NCBI GenBank assembly: GCA_013178045.1
Contig: JABLXP010000003.1
Span: forward strand, 1-64,000
DNA: 64,000 nt
Direction of reading: 5' to 3'
From: Bacillota bacterium
GTDB lineage: Bacteria > Bacillota > Ch66
Positions 35,401-44,145 of the stretch are shown here, piece by piece (positions within the stretch are counted from its first letter, which is position 1; every line of letters begins with the position of its first letter). A program made the position numbers and the translations under genes. The notes under the pieces were generated by a model, which was not told the origin of the DNA, ran no database searches, and saw only the letters and a program-made list of their open reading frames with translations.

Positions 35401-36522
35401 TTGAAAGTGAGTGCTAAGAAAATTGCCTTACTAACAACAAATTTTTTTCACCCAACCAGTGAGAGAATTATTATGGGTGGTGCTGAGCGGTATCAAGTTG
35501 ATCTTTGTCGATTACTCCGGGAACAAGGTTTCTCTGTCGAGGTATGGCAAATTGGTAGCGGTTGGGTTCGGGAATTCGACGGCATTGTCATCCGCAGCAT
35601 TCCCGTGAACAAAAACGAATACTATACCTTTCCCGAGCTCAGTATCTCCTTTTACGAAAATTCTATTTCCTGTGATTACGCGATTTATTTTATCCTTCCT
35701 TTAGCCTACCCAATCGCGCGGGAGAACAGTATTGCCATCAGTCACGGAGTCTTTTGGGATTGGCCCGGGTTTGAGCTTATCGCCGGGAGGCAGGAGGACC
35801 GTCGAGAATGGTTGAGACGCATGCAGATTGCTTTAGCAGGACCACAAAAATTGGTATCGGTAGATACCAATACCATAAATTTCTTCAATGCCACTCTCCC
35901 CAGCTATTATCATAAGTGGGAGTACATCCCCAATTATGTAGATCTAGACCTTTTTTACCCACCTTCAGTAAAAAACGGAACCGAATGTGTCCGTGTCCTC
36001 TTCCCTCGCCGTTTGGTTCCCGTCCGTGGGATTAATGAAACCTTGCGAGCGGCAGAAATATTGTCTGCTCGCTATCCCTGGATTGAATTTCACTTTTGTG
36101 GGCGCGGTCATGATGACAATATCGAACAACTCATGTCACAATGGGTTTCTACCCAAGAACGTTGTTACTATTATTGGAAGCCCTTTGAAATGATGCCTGA
36201 GATATACCGACAATCAGATATTGTGCTTATTCCTTCTCGTTCTACTGAAGGGACCAGTCTGGCTGCTCTAGAAGCTATGGCCTGCGGTCGACCAGTAATT
36301 GCTGGCATAACGGGCGGTTTATGTGACCTCATCATTAACGGTTATAATGGCTACTTAATAAAACCTTCGGTGGAAAACCTCGTATCAGCCATCGAAGAAT
36401 TAGCGCTGAACAGAAGCAAAAGACGGCTGATGGGACAACGAGCCAGAGAAGTAGCCATGGCCTTTAGCAAGAAATTGTGGGCAGAAAGATGGACCAGTTT
36501 ATTAGAACAAATTTTTCGTTAG
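35401..36522 (+). CDS. GT-B glycosyltransferase (family 4)
   Basis: 373 aa, TTG start after TAGGAGG. The N-terminal domain begins KIALLTTNFFHPTSERIIMGGAERY and the C-terminal donor-binding domain has PRRLVPVRGINETLRAAE and the E-x7-E motif in EGTSLAALEAMACGRPVIAG. A retaining glycosyltransferase of the cytoplasm, probably acting on coat or surface glycan with the GT2 gene upstream. Confidence 0.88.
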   Translation: MKVSAKKIALLTTNFFHPTSERIIMGGAERYQVDLCRLLREQGFSVEVWQIGSGWVREFDGIVIRSIPVNKNEYYTFPELSISFYENSISCDYAIYFILPLAYPIARENSIAISHGVFWDWPGFELIAGRQEDRREWLRRMQIALAGPQKLVSVDTNTINFFNATLPSYYHKWEYIPNYVDLDLFYPPSVKNGTECVRVLFPRRLVPVRGINETLRAAEILSARYPWIEFHFCGRGHDDNIEQLMSQWVSTQERCYYYWKPFEMMPEIYRQSDIVLIPSRSTEGTSLAALEAMACGRPVIAGITGGLCDLIINGYNGYLIKPSVENLVSAIEELALNRSKRRLMGQRAREVAMAFSKKLWAERWTSLLEQIFR

Positions 36523-36547
36523 CAAAATGAATTGCAGGTGAAAAGAT

Positions 36548-37246
36548 ATGCCTTTCACATCTCCCAGTGTGGCTAATAAAGGCAATCTGTTTCACATCAG
36601 TCCAGGCAACCTCATTTTTGTTAAAGTGCAAGAGTTGGTGACTTTTCATATATTAGAAAATGCTATATTATTAATCCCAGTTTTTGATACCTGGCCCGAC
36701 CCTAAACATAAAATAATTGAAGCAATTATGACACCTCGCGTCCAAAAGACAAACTGTTTGAGCACGGAAAACATTCTTGTCACTTATATACCGGTCGGTT
36801 TTTCCCCAATAGGTTCATTGAAAAATATCATCACTCGCTACAAAATTATCACAATCCGCACCAACAACATGAATAAAGTCCTTATTTTATACCTCTACGA
36901 ATTCCAGGTATTGTGTGTCGATCCGCTTGGCCGGACAACAACGGTTAAATTGACGTCAGGTTGCCGCTGCCAAGAGGTGGTGGTCAACCATGACGTCTAC
37001 CGAATGGAAGTAGATATTAAAATTAATTATTTAGGCGCACAGATTGGTTCTCGTAACATCATTCAACAAAGTTTACAGCAAATTATTTGGTATAAACCAA
37101 CCCGCATTTTTATTTCCAACCCAATAGTTCGGCCAACTGCGTCCCGCCGTCTGCCGGCAGTTCATTCAGCCCCAGTTTGCGCCGGGCTTTCTGATCCGGC
37201 TGAGCCAACCGGCCGCTCTTCTGGAATAACTCCAGTCCACCTTTAA
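36548..37246 (+). CDS. Coat-like hypothetical protein running into the antisense of the Hdr gene
   Basis: 232 codons from ATG 36548. The first 180 or so encode a beta-rich protein with YEFQVLCVDPLGRTTTV and a CRC pair, similar in style to the coat-like genes nearby. The last 45 codons (from about 37110) lie antisense to the C-terminal coding region of the HdrB-HdrC gene and look like chance sequence. The original stop was probably lost, or the gene was truncated by joining to the Hdr region. Function unknown. Confidence 0.5.
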   Translation: MPFTSPSVANKGNLFHISPGNLIFVKVQELVTFHILENAILLIPVFDTWPDPKHKIIEAIMTPRVQKTNCLSTENILVTYIPVGFSPIGSLKNIITRYKIITIRTNNMNKVLILYLYEFQVLCVDPLGRTTTVKLTSGCRCQEVVVNHDVYRMEVDIKINYLGAQIGSRNIIQQSLQQIIWYKPTRIFISNPIVRPTASRRLPAVHSAPVCAGLSDPAEPTGRSSGITPVHL

Positions 37247-38435
37247 TAGAGACGGGGGCAGCTTGCTCGGCCACAGCCAATTGTTTCAACACGGCAAACA
37301 ACTTCTCCATCCCGAACGCATTCGGGCATAGTTCCGAACAGGTGTGGCACTCCACACATTTCCAGAACTCGCCATCACGCAGAAGTTGTTTAATCTGTCC
37401 GTTTGCCGCGGCCTTCACCAGGGCATTTGGTCGAAAACACTCCGTACTCTGGGCAACCGGGCAGTCATCCTCACAGGCCCCGCAGTTGGCGCACTTCTGC
37501 AAGACAGCATGGTCAAGCTGTCGGCTGAGCTTGTCCCCTTGGACAGCCCGTTCCAGCCAGCTTCCCAGAAATTTATTGGGTTTAACCCGGTGGCCATCAA
37601 GTCCCATTTCTGTTGGTGAAAGCCCCAGGCTTAAGCCGACCAATTCAGTAAAGGTCAAAACTGGTAGGTTCAAAGCTTCTCCCCGCTTCTGCGCCAGGTA
37701 CTGTATCTGGTCAAACTGTAGAAAACAGGCCGGGCAAATCAGGGAAATTGCGTCTGCTCCTGCCCGCTGGGCGTCCTGAATTTTCCGCCTGGTCAAGGCC
37801 AGAGCTTCGTTGGCTTCACCGACGTAACCCAGACTTGCCCCGCAGCACAACATTTTACTGGGGTACTGGACACTGGTTGCTCCCAGGGCAGTAATCAGGG
37901 TGTCATACTTGAGCGGTGATAGAGGATCATCAAAGTGAACCGCCTGAGCGGGACGAACCAGGTGACAACCGTAGTGCACGGCCACCTTCATGCCTTGCAG
38001 GGGATGGGATACCCGATTCTTCAACTTAGTTGGTCCAATATCATCGTGAAAAACGTCGAGGATATGCTTAATTTTAACCGTTCCCCGGTAATTCAGACCA
38101 ATTTTATGTAATTCTTCATTTATCCTTTGTCTTCGTGCCGGTTCTGTGCGCAAAAAATACTGGGCCGTTCGCAGCGATGAGTAACACCCATTGCACGGCG
38201 TGACCAGATCATACCCGGCCTCCTCCGCCACCGCGAGATTGCGGGCAGCGGCCAACAGCCACACCTCATCGCCGAGCGTACTCACCAGAGAGCGCTCTGG
38301 GCAGCAGCTCAAGCCAGCCAGATCTTCGGCATTAATTTCCATACTGGCCATAACTAACCGTGTGGCTTTTTCCATAAAGGGTAGGCGCCCGGGGATCTGA
38401 CAACCCCAGAAGAATGCGTAGCGACTCGTGGCCAT
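37110..38435 (-). CDS. Heterodisulfide-reductase-like protein, HdrB-HdrC fusion
   Basis: 441 aa. The first 260 residues hold two CCG modules (GCQIP...SCCPE...CNGC and GCHLV...LCCGAS...CPAC) that build HdrB-type non-cubane clusters. The C-terminal 180 residues are HdrC-like with two [4Fe-4S] motifs (CANCGACEDDCP and CVECHTCSELCP). It would pass electrons to a disulfide or a lipoyl/thiol substrate. It lies 17 bp after a free lipoyl-carrier gene and downstream of lipA, lipB and lpd, which points to a lipoyl disulfide as electron partner. No HdrA flavoprotein is adjacent. Confidence 0.85.
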   Translation of the reverse strand: MATSRYAFFWGCQIPGRLPFMEKATRLVMASMEINAEDLAGLSCCPERSLVSTLGDEVWLLAAARNLAVAEEAGYDLVTPCNGCYSSLRTAQYFLRTEPARRQRINEELHKIGLNYRGTVKIKHILDVFHDDIGPTKLKNRVSHPLQGMKVAVHYGCHLVRPAQAVHFDDPLSPLKYDTLITALGATSVQYPSKMLCCGASLGYVGEANEALALTRRKIQDAQRAGADAISLICPACFLQFDQIQYLAQKRGEALNLPVLTFTELVGLSLGLSPTEMGLDGHRVKPNKFLGSWLERAVQGDKLSRQLDHAVLQKCANCGACEDDCPVAQSTECFRPNALVKAAANGQIKQLLRDGEFWKCVECHTCSELCPNAFGMEKLFAVLKQLAVAEQAAPVSIKGGLELFQKSGRLAQPDQKARRKLGLNELPADGGTQLAELLGWK

Positions 38436-38452
38436 GCAGCAAACCCTCCTCG

Positions 38453-38686
38453 TTATTCTTCCTCAATTATGGCCAGGGTTTCACCAACCTTGACGATTTG
38501 CCCCTCCTGAGCCACAATTTCCACAAGCCGGCCGCTCACTGGCGCCGGTAATTTAAAAGCAGCTTTGCTGGTAGTAATCTCTACCAGTTCGTCCCCTTCC
38601 GCGACCTCGTCTCCTTCATCAACTAACCATAAAGAAATCGTGCCCTCGTAAACATCTTTCGCAATGAATGGTAACTTAACTTCCAT
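38453..38686 (-). CDS. Free-standing lipoyl-domain carrier protein
   Basis: A 77-aa biotinyl/lipoyl domain and nothing else. The lipoylation Lys is K41 in ITTSKAAF; the flanking beta strands (EGDEVAEGDELVEI, GRLVEIVAQEGQ) are complete. Unlike GcvH it is short and E2-like; no E1, E2 catalytic core or glycine-cleavage gene is nearby. It sits between lipA and an HdrB-HdrC fusion, so it may work as an electron or acyl carrier for that protein, much like LbpA of the sHdr system. Confidence 0.85.
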   Translation of the reverse strand: MEVKLPFIAKDVYEGTISLWLVDEGDEVAEGDELVEITTSKAAFKLPAPVSGRLVEIVAQEGQIVKVGETLAIIEEE

Positions 38687-38719
38687 GGCAAAACCCTTCC
38701 TTTCTCTTTTAAAAAATTT

Positions 38720-39580
38720 TTACACTGATACTAAACAAGCATCAGCCTGATATGAACTCCGGACAAAGGGCCCGGTCATTACCTTTTTAAATCCCAGCTC
38801 ATACCCCAGGGCCTCGTATTCCATGAATCGAGCCGGGTTAACATATTCCACTACTGGGATTTGATGGGGTGAAGGACGGAGATACTGACCGATAGTCACC
38901 ACGTCACATCCCACTGCTCGCAAATCCCGCAAGACATTCTTAACCTCAGCTGGTGTTTCCCCCAGGCCAACCATCAAACCAGACTTGGTAATGAGGGAGT
39001 TATCCCCCTGCTTGGCCCATGCCAATACTTTTAGGCTGCGGTTGTAATCAGCCTGGGGACGAACCCAGCTGTACAACCGGGGGATTGTCTCCAGGTTGTG
39101 AGCAAAAACCTGCGGTCGTGCTCGAGTTACGCATTCAACCGCTGCCCGTTTGCCGTTAAAATCAGGGGTTAAAACCTCTACCGTGGTCAATGGATTCTCC
39201 TGCTGAAATCGATTGATAACTTTGACAAACTGTTCGGCCCCACCATCAGGCAAGTCATCCCTGGTAACCGAAGTGATCACCACATGCCTCAAACCAAGTT
39301 CTCGAGCAGCTGCCACCACCCGGGCCGGTTCGTCAGAATCGGGGGGATAAGGTTTGCCTTTTTCTACGGCACAAAACCGGCAGCCACGTGTACAGATCTC
39401 TCCCAGAATAAGGAAGGTTGCCACCCGGGCAGAAAAACACTCCCCCAGGTTTGGACATTGGGCGGCAGCACAAACCGTGTGCAGCCCATACCGTTCGACT
39501 ATTTCATGTGTTGTGTGGGTTGCCGATTCTGGCGGTAACTTCTTACTCAGCCAGGACGGCAACCTCTTGATCTCTTCCAC
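38720..39580 (-). CDS. lipA: Lipoyl synthase
   Basis: 286 aa. Auxiliary cluster Cys C37, C42 and C48 (CAAAQCPNLGEC) and radical SAM C63-x3-C67-x2-C70 (CTRGCRFC). The C-terminal R-S-S-Y motif that binds the auxiliary cluster is present (VRSSYQADA). It inserts two sulfurs into protein-bound octanoyl. Overlaps the lipB end by 34 bp. Confidence 0.95.
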   Translation of the reverse strand: MEEIKRLPSWLSKKLPPESATHTTHEIVERYGLHTVCAAAQCPNLGECFSARVATFLILGEICTRGCRFCAVEKGKPYPPDSDEPARVVAAARELGLRHVVITSVTRDDLPDGGAEQFVKVINRFQQENPLTTVEVLTPDFNGKRAAVECVTRARPQVFAHNLETIPRLYSWVRPQADYNRSLKVLAWAKQGDNSLITKSGLMVGLGETPAEVKNVLRDLRAVGCDVVTIGQYLRPSPHQIPVVEYVNPARFMEYEALGYELGFKKVMTGPFVRSSYQADACLVSV

Positions 39581-40308
39581 TGCCTGCCATCCCCTCTCTC
39601 TTCCCAGGAAAAATCGTCAAGCCCCAAGTCAGCGATCCTGGTCTGATAACAATCGGCCGCCATAACCACGCTAAATGAACTGATCAAACGATCTACTAGG
39701 TCGGCATAATCAACCAGACAGCCCAACTCATCGGCCAGGCACGTTACACCGCGGCCTCTGATCCCACAGGGAATAATATACCGAAAATATTCCATCTGAG
39801 GGGCAATGTTCAGCGCAAACCCGTGAAAGCTCACCCAGTGGCTGACGCCAATCCCAATGGCGCCAATCTTCTTCTGCCCGACCCAGGCCCCGGGAAAACC
39901 TGACAATCGGCCAGCCTTAAGGCCGTATGTTGCGACAAGACGGATCATTACTTCTTCATACAGGTAGATCAGGCGATGCAAATCCCTGGTTTCCCCCTGC
40001 AGCTTGATGATTGGGTAACCAACCAGTTGGCCAGGACCGTGGTAGGTCACATCCCCACCCCGGTCGATACAGTATACTTGGACGCCTAAATTCGCTAAAT
40101 CCTCATCATTCACCAGGATGTTGCGCCGGTTACCACTGCGACCAATTGTGTAAACCGGGTGATGTTCAACCAACAGCAGCAGGTTGGGGATACGGTCCTG
40201 GGCCCGGGCAGCTACCAGAAATTGCTGGTAGCTGTAGGCTGTTTGATACTCCATCATTCCCAAGTTGATCACCGCGCAGCGCGATTTGTCAGTCGTTCTT
40301 CTGCTCAC
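39547..40308 (-). CDS. lipB: Octanoyl-[ACP]:protein N-octanoyltransferase
   Basis: 253 aa. RGGDVTYHGPGQLVGYP, KIGAIGI (catalytic Lys) and HGFALN match LipB; the catalytic Cys is likely in IIPCGI. It moves octanoyl from acyl carrier protein to a lipoyl-domain Lys, the step before LipA. The order lpd-lipB-lipA-carrier makes the small lipoyl protein its natural target. Confidence 0.93.
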   Translation of the reverse strand: MSRRTTDKSRCAVINLGMMEYQTAYSYQQFLVAARAQDRIPNLLLLVEHHPVYTIGRSGNRRNILVNDEDLANLGVQVYCIDRGGDVTYHGPGQLVGYPIIKLQGETRDLHRLIYLYEEVMIRLVATYGLKAGRLSGFPGAWVGQKKIGAIGIGVSHWVSFHGFALNIAPQMEYFRYIIPCGIRGRGVTCLADELGCLVDYADLVDRLISSFSVVMAADCYQTRIADLGLDDFSWEERGDGRQWKRSRGCRPG

Positions 40309-40325
40309 TATTCATTCCCCTGCTT

Positions 40326-41705
40326 TCAAGCGTGGATTGCCAATCCGCGTGTTAGTTCAACCGCTTCCAGAACAGCTTCCGCCGTTGTGGGGTGAGCGTG
40401 AACAGCCTGAGCAAACTGCTCACCCGTTAAACCCAGGGTTACCGCCAGTCCAGCCTCAGCAATGAGTTCGCTGGCATGACTCCCAATTATGTGGGCGCCC
40501 AGGAGTACGTCCGTGTCCCGGTGGGCGATTATCTTGACAAAACCTTCAGTTTCCCCCGCGGCCAGGGCTTTACCATTTCCTGTAAAGAAGAATTTTCCGG
40601 CGCGCACTGGAATATCCAGTGCCCGGGCCTGTTCACTGGTCAACCCAACCCCGGCAACTTCCGGTCGCGTGAACACACACCACGGAATAGCGTTATAGTT
40701 TAGTAACCGACCGTGCCCAAACATTCGCTCCACCGCAACAACTCCTTGCGCCGAAGCCACGTGAGCTAACTGCAGTTTATTAGTAATGTCGCCGACCGCA
40801 TAAACACCGGGGATATTTGTTTCCATCCACTCATTGACGATGACCTCACCCCGCTCACCAACATTGACGCCAATCTCTTCCAGGCCAAGATTCTTCGTGT
40901 TCAACCGCCGGCCGACCGCGAGCAACACTTTTTCGGCAGTCAGGGACTCGCCTGAAGCAAGTGACACCTCGGCCAATCCATCAGCCAAATGAATGGCCTG
41001 GACGGAAGTTTTAGTTTTGACCTGGATGCCCTGTCCCCGGAAAATGCTCATCAACTGCCGGGAAACCTCGCGTTCGGCCATGGGCAGCAGGTTTGACAGT
41101 TGTTCGATCACGGTCACTCGCGTGCCAAACGCCCTGAAGATGGAAGCGAATTCGCACCCAACCACGCCGCCACCGATGATGATCAGACTGGTTGGAATCT
41201 TTTCTATCCCTAGTAGATCATCGCTGCTCACGACTGTCCGTCCATCATATTCCCAGCCGGGGAAAATTGCTGGCTCGCTGCCAGTTGCGAGCAAGATATG
41301 CTGGGATTGAACGCTCATTTCATCACCGGACGCCAACTGAATCTGGACTGTATTCGGGGTAACCAACCGACCCCAGCCTTGTAACAGGGTGATCCTGTTT
41401 TTTTCAAACAGCCTGGCGATTCCGTTACGCAACTGGTTTACCACTCGCTGTTGCCTATCCATCACTCGCGGCCAGTGCACAGTTAGGCCACTGACTGTGA
41501 TCCCCAGTTCTTCGCTCTCCGTAATCCTGGTCGCCAGATTAGCGCTGGCTACCAAAGCCTTGGTGGGGATACAGCCCCGGTTCAGACAAGTTCCACCCAG
41601 CTCTCTGGCTTCTACCACACAGACCCGGGCCCCGAGTTGGCTGGCCCGGATGGCAGCCACATAGCCACCTGGACCTGCCCCAATTACCGTCAGGTCATAT
41701 TCCAT
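40326..41705 (-). CDS. Dihydrolipoamide dehydrogenase
   Basis: 459 aa flavoprotein disulfide reductase. FAD site GAGPGGYVAAIRA, redox disulfide GGTCLNRGCIPTK (two Cys), NAD site GGGVVGCEFA, and the C-terminal HAHPTTAEAVLEA with the active His-Glu pair. Reoxidises dihydrolipoyl groups with NAD+. No 2-oxoacid dehydrogenase genes accompany it; its neighbours are lipB, lipA and a free lipoyl carrier. Confidence 0.94.
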   Translation of the reverse strand: MEYDLTVIGAGPGGYVAAIRASQLGARVCVVEARELGGTCLNRGCIPTKALVASANLATRITESEELGITVSGLTVHWPRVMDRQQRVVNQLRNGIARLFEKNRITLLQGWGRLVTPNTVQIQLASGDEMSVQSQHILLATGSEPAIFPGWEYDGRTVVSSDDLLGIEKIPTSLIIIGGGVVGCEFASIFRAFGTRVTVIEQLSNLLPMAEREVSRQLMSIFRGQGIQVKTKTSVQAIHLADGLAEVSLASGESLTAEKVLLAVGRRLNTKNLGLEEIGVNVGERGEVIVNEWMETNIPGVYAVGDITNKLQLAHVASAQGVVAVERMFGHGRLLNYNAIPWCVFTRPEVAGVGLTSEQARALDIPVRAGKFFFTGNGKALAAGETEGFVKIIAHRDTDVLLGAHIIGSHASELIAEAGLAVTLGLTGEQFAQAVHAHPTTAEAVLEAVELTRGLAIHA

Positions 41706-41767
41706 GACATTACCCCCAAACTAAATAATACTTTATCACGTTAGCGTCATGGAGCCTACCTTTTTCC

Positions 41768-42571
41768 TTAGTAAGCGTAGAGACGGCCGTACGGTCGGTG
41801 CGACGTTGGTACCAGTTTGATAAAGGGTTTATTCCGAATCGCAGCATAGTCTAGATTGAAGTCCCGGCAGAATTCGCTCAGGTGTTGATCTAATACCACC
41901 TCATCTGCCGGCGTAATTGACATTACTACCACTTCCTTACCCAGTTGCGCCGGATCAACTTCGCCGCGGACGTAGATTACACCACCGTGCATTCCAGTAC
42001 CCAGGTAGTCGCCAGCGATTGGTCTGTCCGTCTGCTCCAGGCCAAGCAAAATAATGATCCCACCGGCCATATACTCACCGAAAAAATCCCCGGCGGTGCC
42101 GCCAATCACCATCACTGGCACCTGACGCCGGTATTCCTTCATGTGAATGCCGACTCGGTAACCAACGTTGCCTCTGATGAAGAGCTTGCCACCGCGCATG
42201 CCGTAACCCAAGACATCACCCGCGTCGCCATGGACAACGATCTTGCCATCGTTCATGGTGTTCCCGATACAATCCTGTCCATTACCCCGGACTATAATCT
42301 GCGGTCCGTTTAAGAAACACCCCAGGTCATTGCCAGGTGTACCGTGTAAGATTATTTCCACCGGTTGGTTGAGCCCTCGCCCGATGTAGCGTTGACCGTT
42401 GACATTCTCTACCTCAACCACCTTGGCCCCGCCGAATACCGCCTCATGGATCGTCGCGTTTAACTCCTGGTAAGACAGTCTCTTTGCGTTAATCCAAACA
42501 GTTGCCCTTGCCTGGGGAGATACCTCCGCACAAGCAAGATTATTTTGGGCTAAGGTACAGTTCTGCATCAC
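41768..42571 (-). CDS. Glutamate synthase GXGXG domain subunit (GltB3-like)
   Basis: 267 aa. Repeated G-x-x-x-G strand turns (GKIVVHGDAGDVLGYGMRGGKLFIRGNVG) form the right-handed beta-helix of the glutamate synthase C-terminal domain. In the split archaeal-type enzyme it is a separate subunit working with the amidotransferase and FMN subunits upstream. It lies 69 bp after the FMN subunit and 63 bp before lpd. Confidence 0.88.
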   Translation of the reverse strand: MMQNCTLAQNNLACAEVSPQARATVWINAKRLSYQELNATIHEAVFGGAKVVEVENVNGQRYIGRGLNQPVEIILHGTPGNDLGCFLNGPQIIVRGNGQDCIGNTMNDGKIVVHGDAGDVLGYGMRGGKLFIRGNVGYRVGIHMKEYRRQVPVMVIGGTAGDFFGEYMAGGIIILLGLEQTDRPIAGDYLGTGMHGGVIYVRGEVDPAQLGKEVVVMSITPADEVVLDQHLSEFCRDFNLDYAAIRNKPFIKLVPTSHRPYGRLYAY

Positions 42572-42639
42572 TTTTCACTCCCTCCACTTAATTAATTAAA
42601 ATATTTTTAATCCTCATATACAAATTATGAAGGTAATCT

Positions 42640-44145
42640 TTACTGCCCCGCTGGCTTAACCCCCAATATAGTCAGACTGGTGTCATCCAGTCCTACCCCG
42701 CGCAAACGTTCGCGATTTCCCCGCAGACTTTCGATAGCATTGATTCCCAGGGCCCCCAGTACTTCTTTAAGTTCCAACGACCAGGCTTGCAACAAATTGA
42801 TGAGACGTTCGGCGGCCTGATCGGGGTCCAGGCGTTTCACCAACTCCGCGCGCTGGGTGGCAATCCCCCACGAACAGTTGCCGGTGTAGCATTTTTGACA
42901 GACCCGACAGCCCATAGCGATCAGGGCAGCGGTACCGATAGCGACCGCATCGGCTCCCAAGGCAATCGCTTTGGCGATATCGCCACTGTGCCGGATTCCC
43001 CCGGCGGCGATAACCGAGACCTGATTGCGTATCCCTTCTTGCCGCAGGCGATCATCAACTGCTGCGATGGCGACCTCAATCGGGATGCCTACATGGTCCC
43101 GAATGACATTAGGGGCTGCGCCGGTGCCACCCCGGAACCCATCGATATAGATGAAGTCAGCCCCCGCCCGGGTGATTCCGCTGGCAATCGCCGCGACGTT
43201 GTGGACTGCACTGATTTTTACTCCAACTGGTTTGCTGTAATTGACCGTCTCCTTAAGGGCATAGATCAGTTGAGCTAAATCTTCAATAGAATAAATATCG
43301 TGATGGGGAGCTGGCGACAGGGCATCGGTCCCGATCGGAATCATCCTGGTTTCAGAAACTTCCTGGTTGACCTTCTCACCCGGCAGGTGACCACCGATAC
43401 CCGGTTTTGCGCCTTGACCAATTTTGATTTCAATAGCCGCCGCCTGGTCCAAATACTCCTGATTTACACCGAATCTTCCCGAAGCCACCTGAACGATGAC
43501 ATTGTTTTTGTACGGATATAAGTCCTTGTGTAACCCACCTTCGCCGGTATTCATAAACGTTCCGCAGGCTTGAGCTGCCCGCGCCAGCGCTTTTTGGGCA
43601 TTGAGACTGATCGCGCCAAACGACATACCGCCAAAAATAATCGGTGTCTCCAATTTCAGTTGCGGCCCCAATTGGGTATCAAGCCCAATCTTTTTGTTCC
43701 AGGCAGTGTTATTACCCAAACTATCCGGTTTTCGACCAAGGTACGTTCTTAGTTCCATCGGTTCGCGAATCGGATCGATCGGGGGGTTAGTGACCTGACA
43801 GGCATCAATCACCAGCCGGTCAAAATAACTGAGATACGGTTTGTCATTACCTGAACCGGTGAGCAACATTCCGCCTTGCTCGGCCTGTTTAAGGATGTTT
43901 TTTCGTACTTCCACCGACCAGTGAGCGTTGGCTTTGTACGCCAGACGATTTTCTTCCACGGTAATCGCCTGTTCAGGGCAAAACGTGACACACCGGTGGC
44001 AAGCCACGCACTTGTGATGTTCGGCCACCACACCATTTTCAAATTTTAAGGCGCTGAACCCACAGTTGAGGATACACCGTTTACACCGCCGGCACCGGTA
44101 GTGGTCAACTTTGACGATAAATTCTGCTGGTAGATGGCTGTTCAT
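42640..44145 (-). CDS. Glutamate synthase FMN/[4Fe-4S] subunit (GltB2-like)
   Basis: 501 aa from ATG 44145, which overlaps the stop of the amidotransferase subunit (ATGA) and has GAGGGGG upstream. An N-terminal double ferredoxin-like segment (CRRCKRCILNC and CVACHRCVTFC), then the FMN barrel with GGMSFGAIS, EGGLHKD, GIGGHLPGEKV, and the C-terminal Cys cluster CRVCQKCYTGNC. Forms glutamate from 2-oxoglutarate and glutamine-derived ammonia. The fused ferredoxin domain suggests ferredoxin rather than NADPH as donor; no GltD is adjacent. Confidence 0.92.
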   Translation of the reverse strand: MNSHLPAEFIVKVDHYRCRRCKRCILNCGFSALKFENGVVAEHHKCVACHRCVTFCPEQAITVEENRLAYKANAHWSVEVRKNILKQAEQGGMLLTGSGNDKPYLSYFDRLVIDACQVTNPPIDPIREPMELRTYLGRKPDSLGNNTAWNKKIGLDTQLGPQLKLETPIIFGGMSFGAISLNAQKALARAAQACGTFMNTGEGGLHKDLYPYKNNVIVQVASGRFGVNQEYLDQAAAIEIKIGQGAKPGIGGHLPGEKVNQEVSETRMIPIGTDALSPAPHHDIYSIEDLAQLIYALKETVNYSKPVGVKISAVHNVAAIASGITRAGADFIYIDGFRGGTGAAPNVIRDHVGIPIEVAIAAVDDRLRQEGIRNQVSVIAAGGIRHSGDIAKAIALGADAVAIGTAALIAMGCRVCQKCYTGNCSWGIATQRAELVKRLDPDQAAERLINLLQAWSLELKEVLGALGINAIESLRGNRERLRGVGLDDTSLTILGVKPAGQ

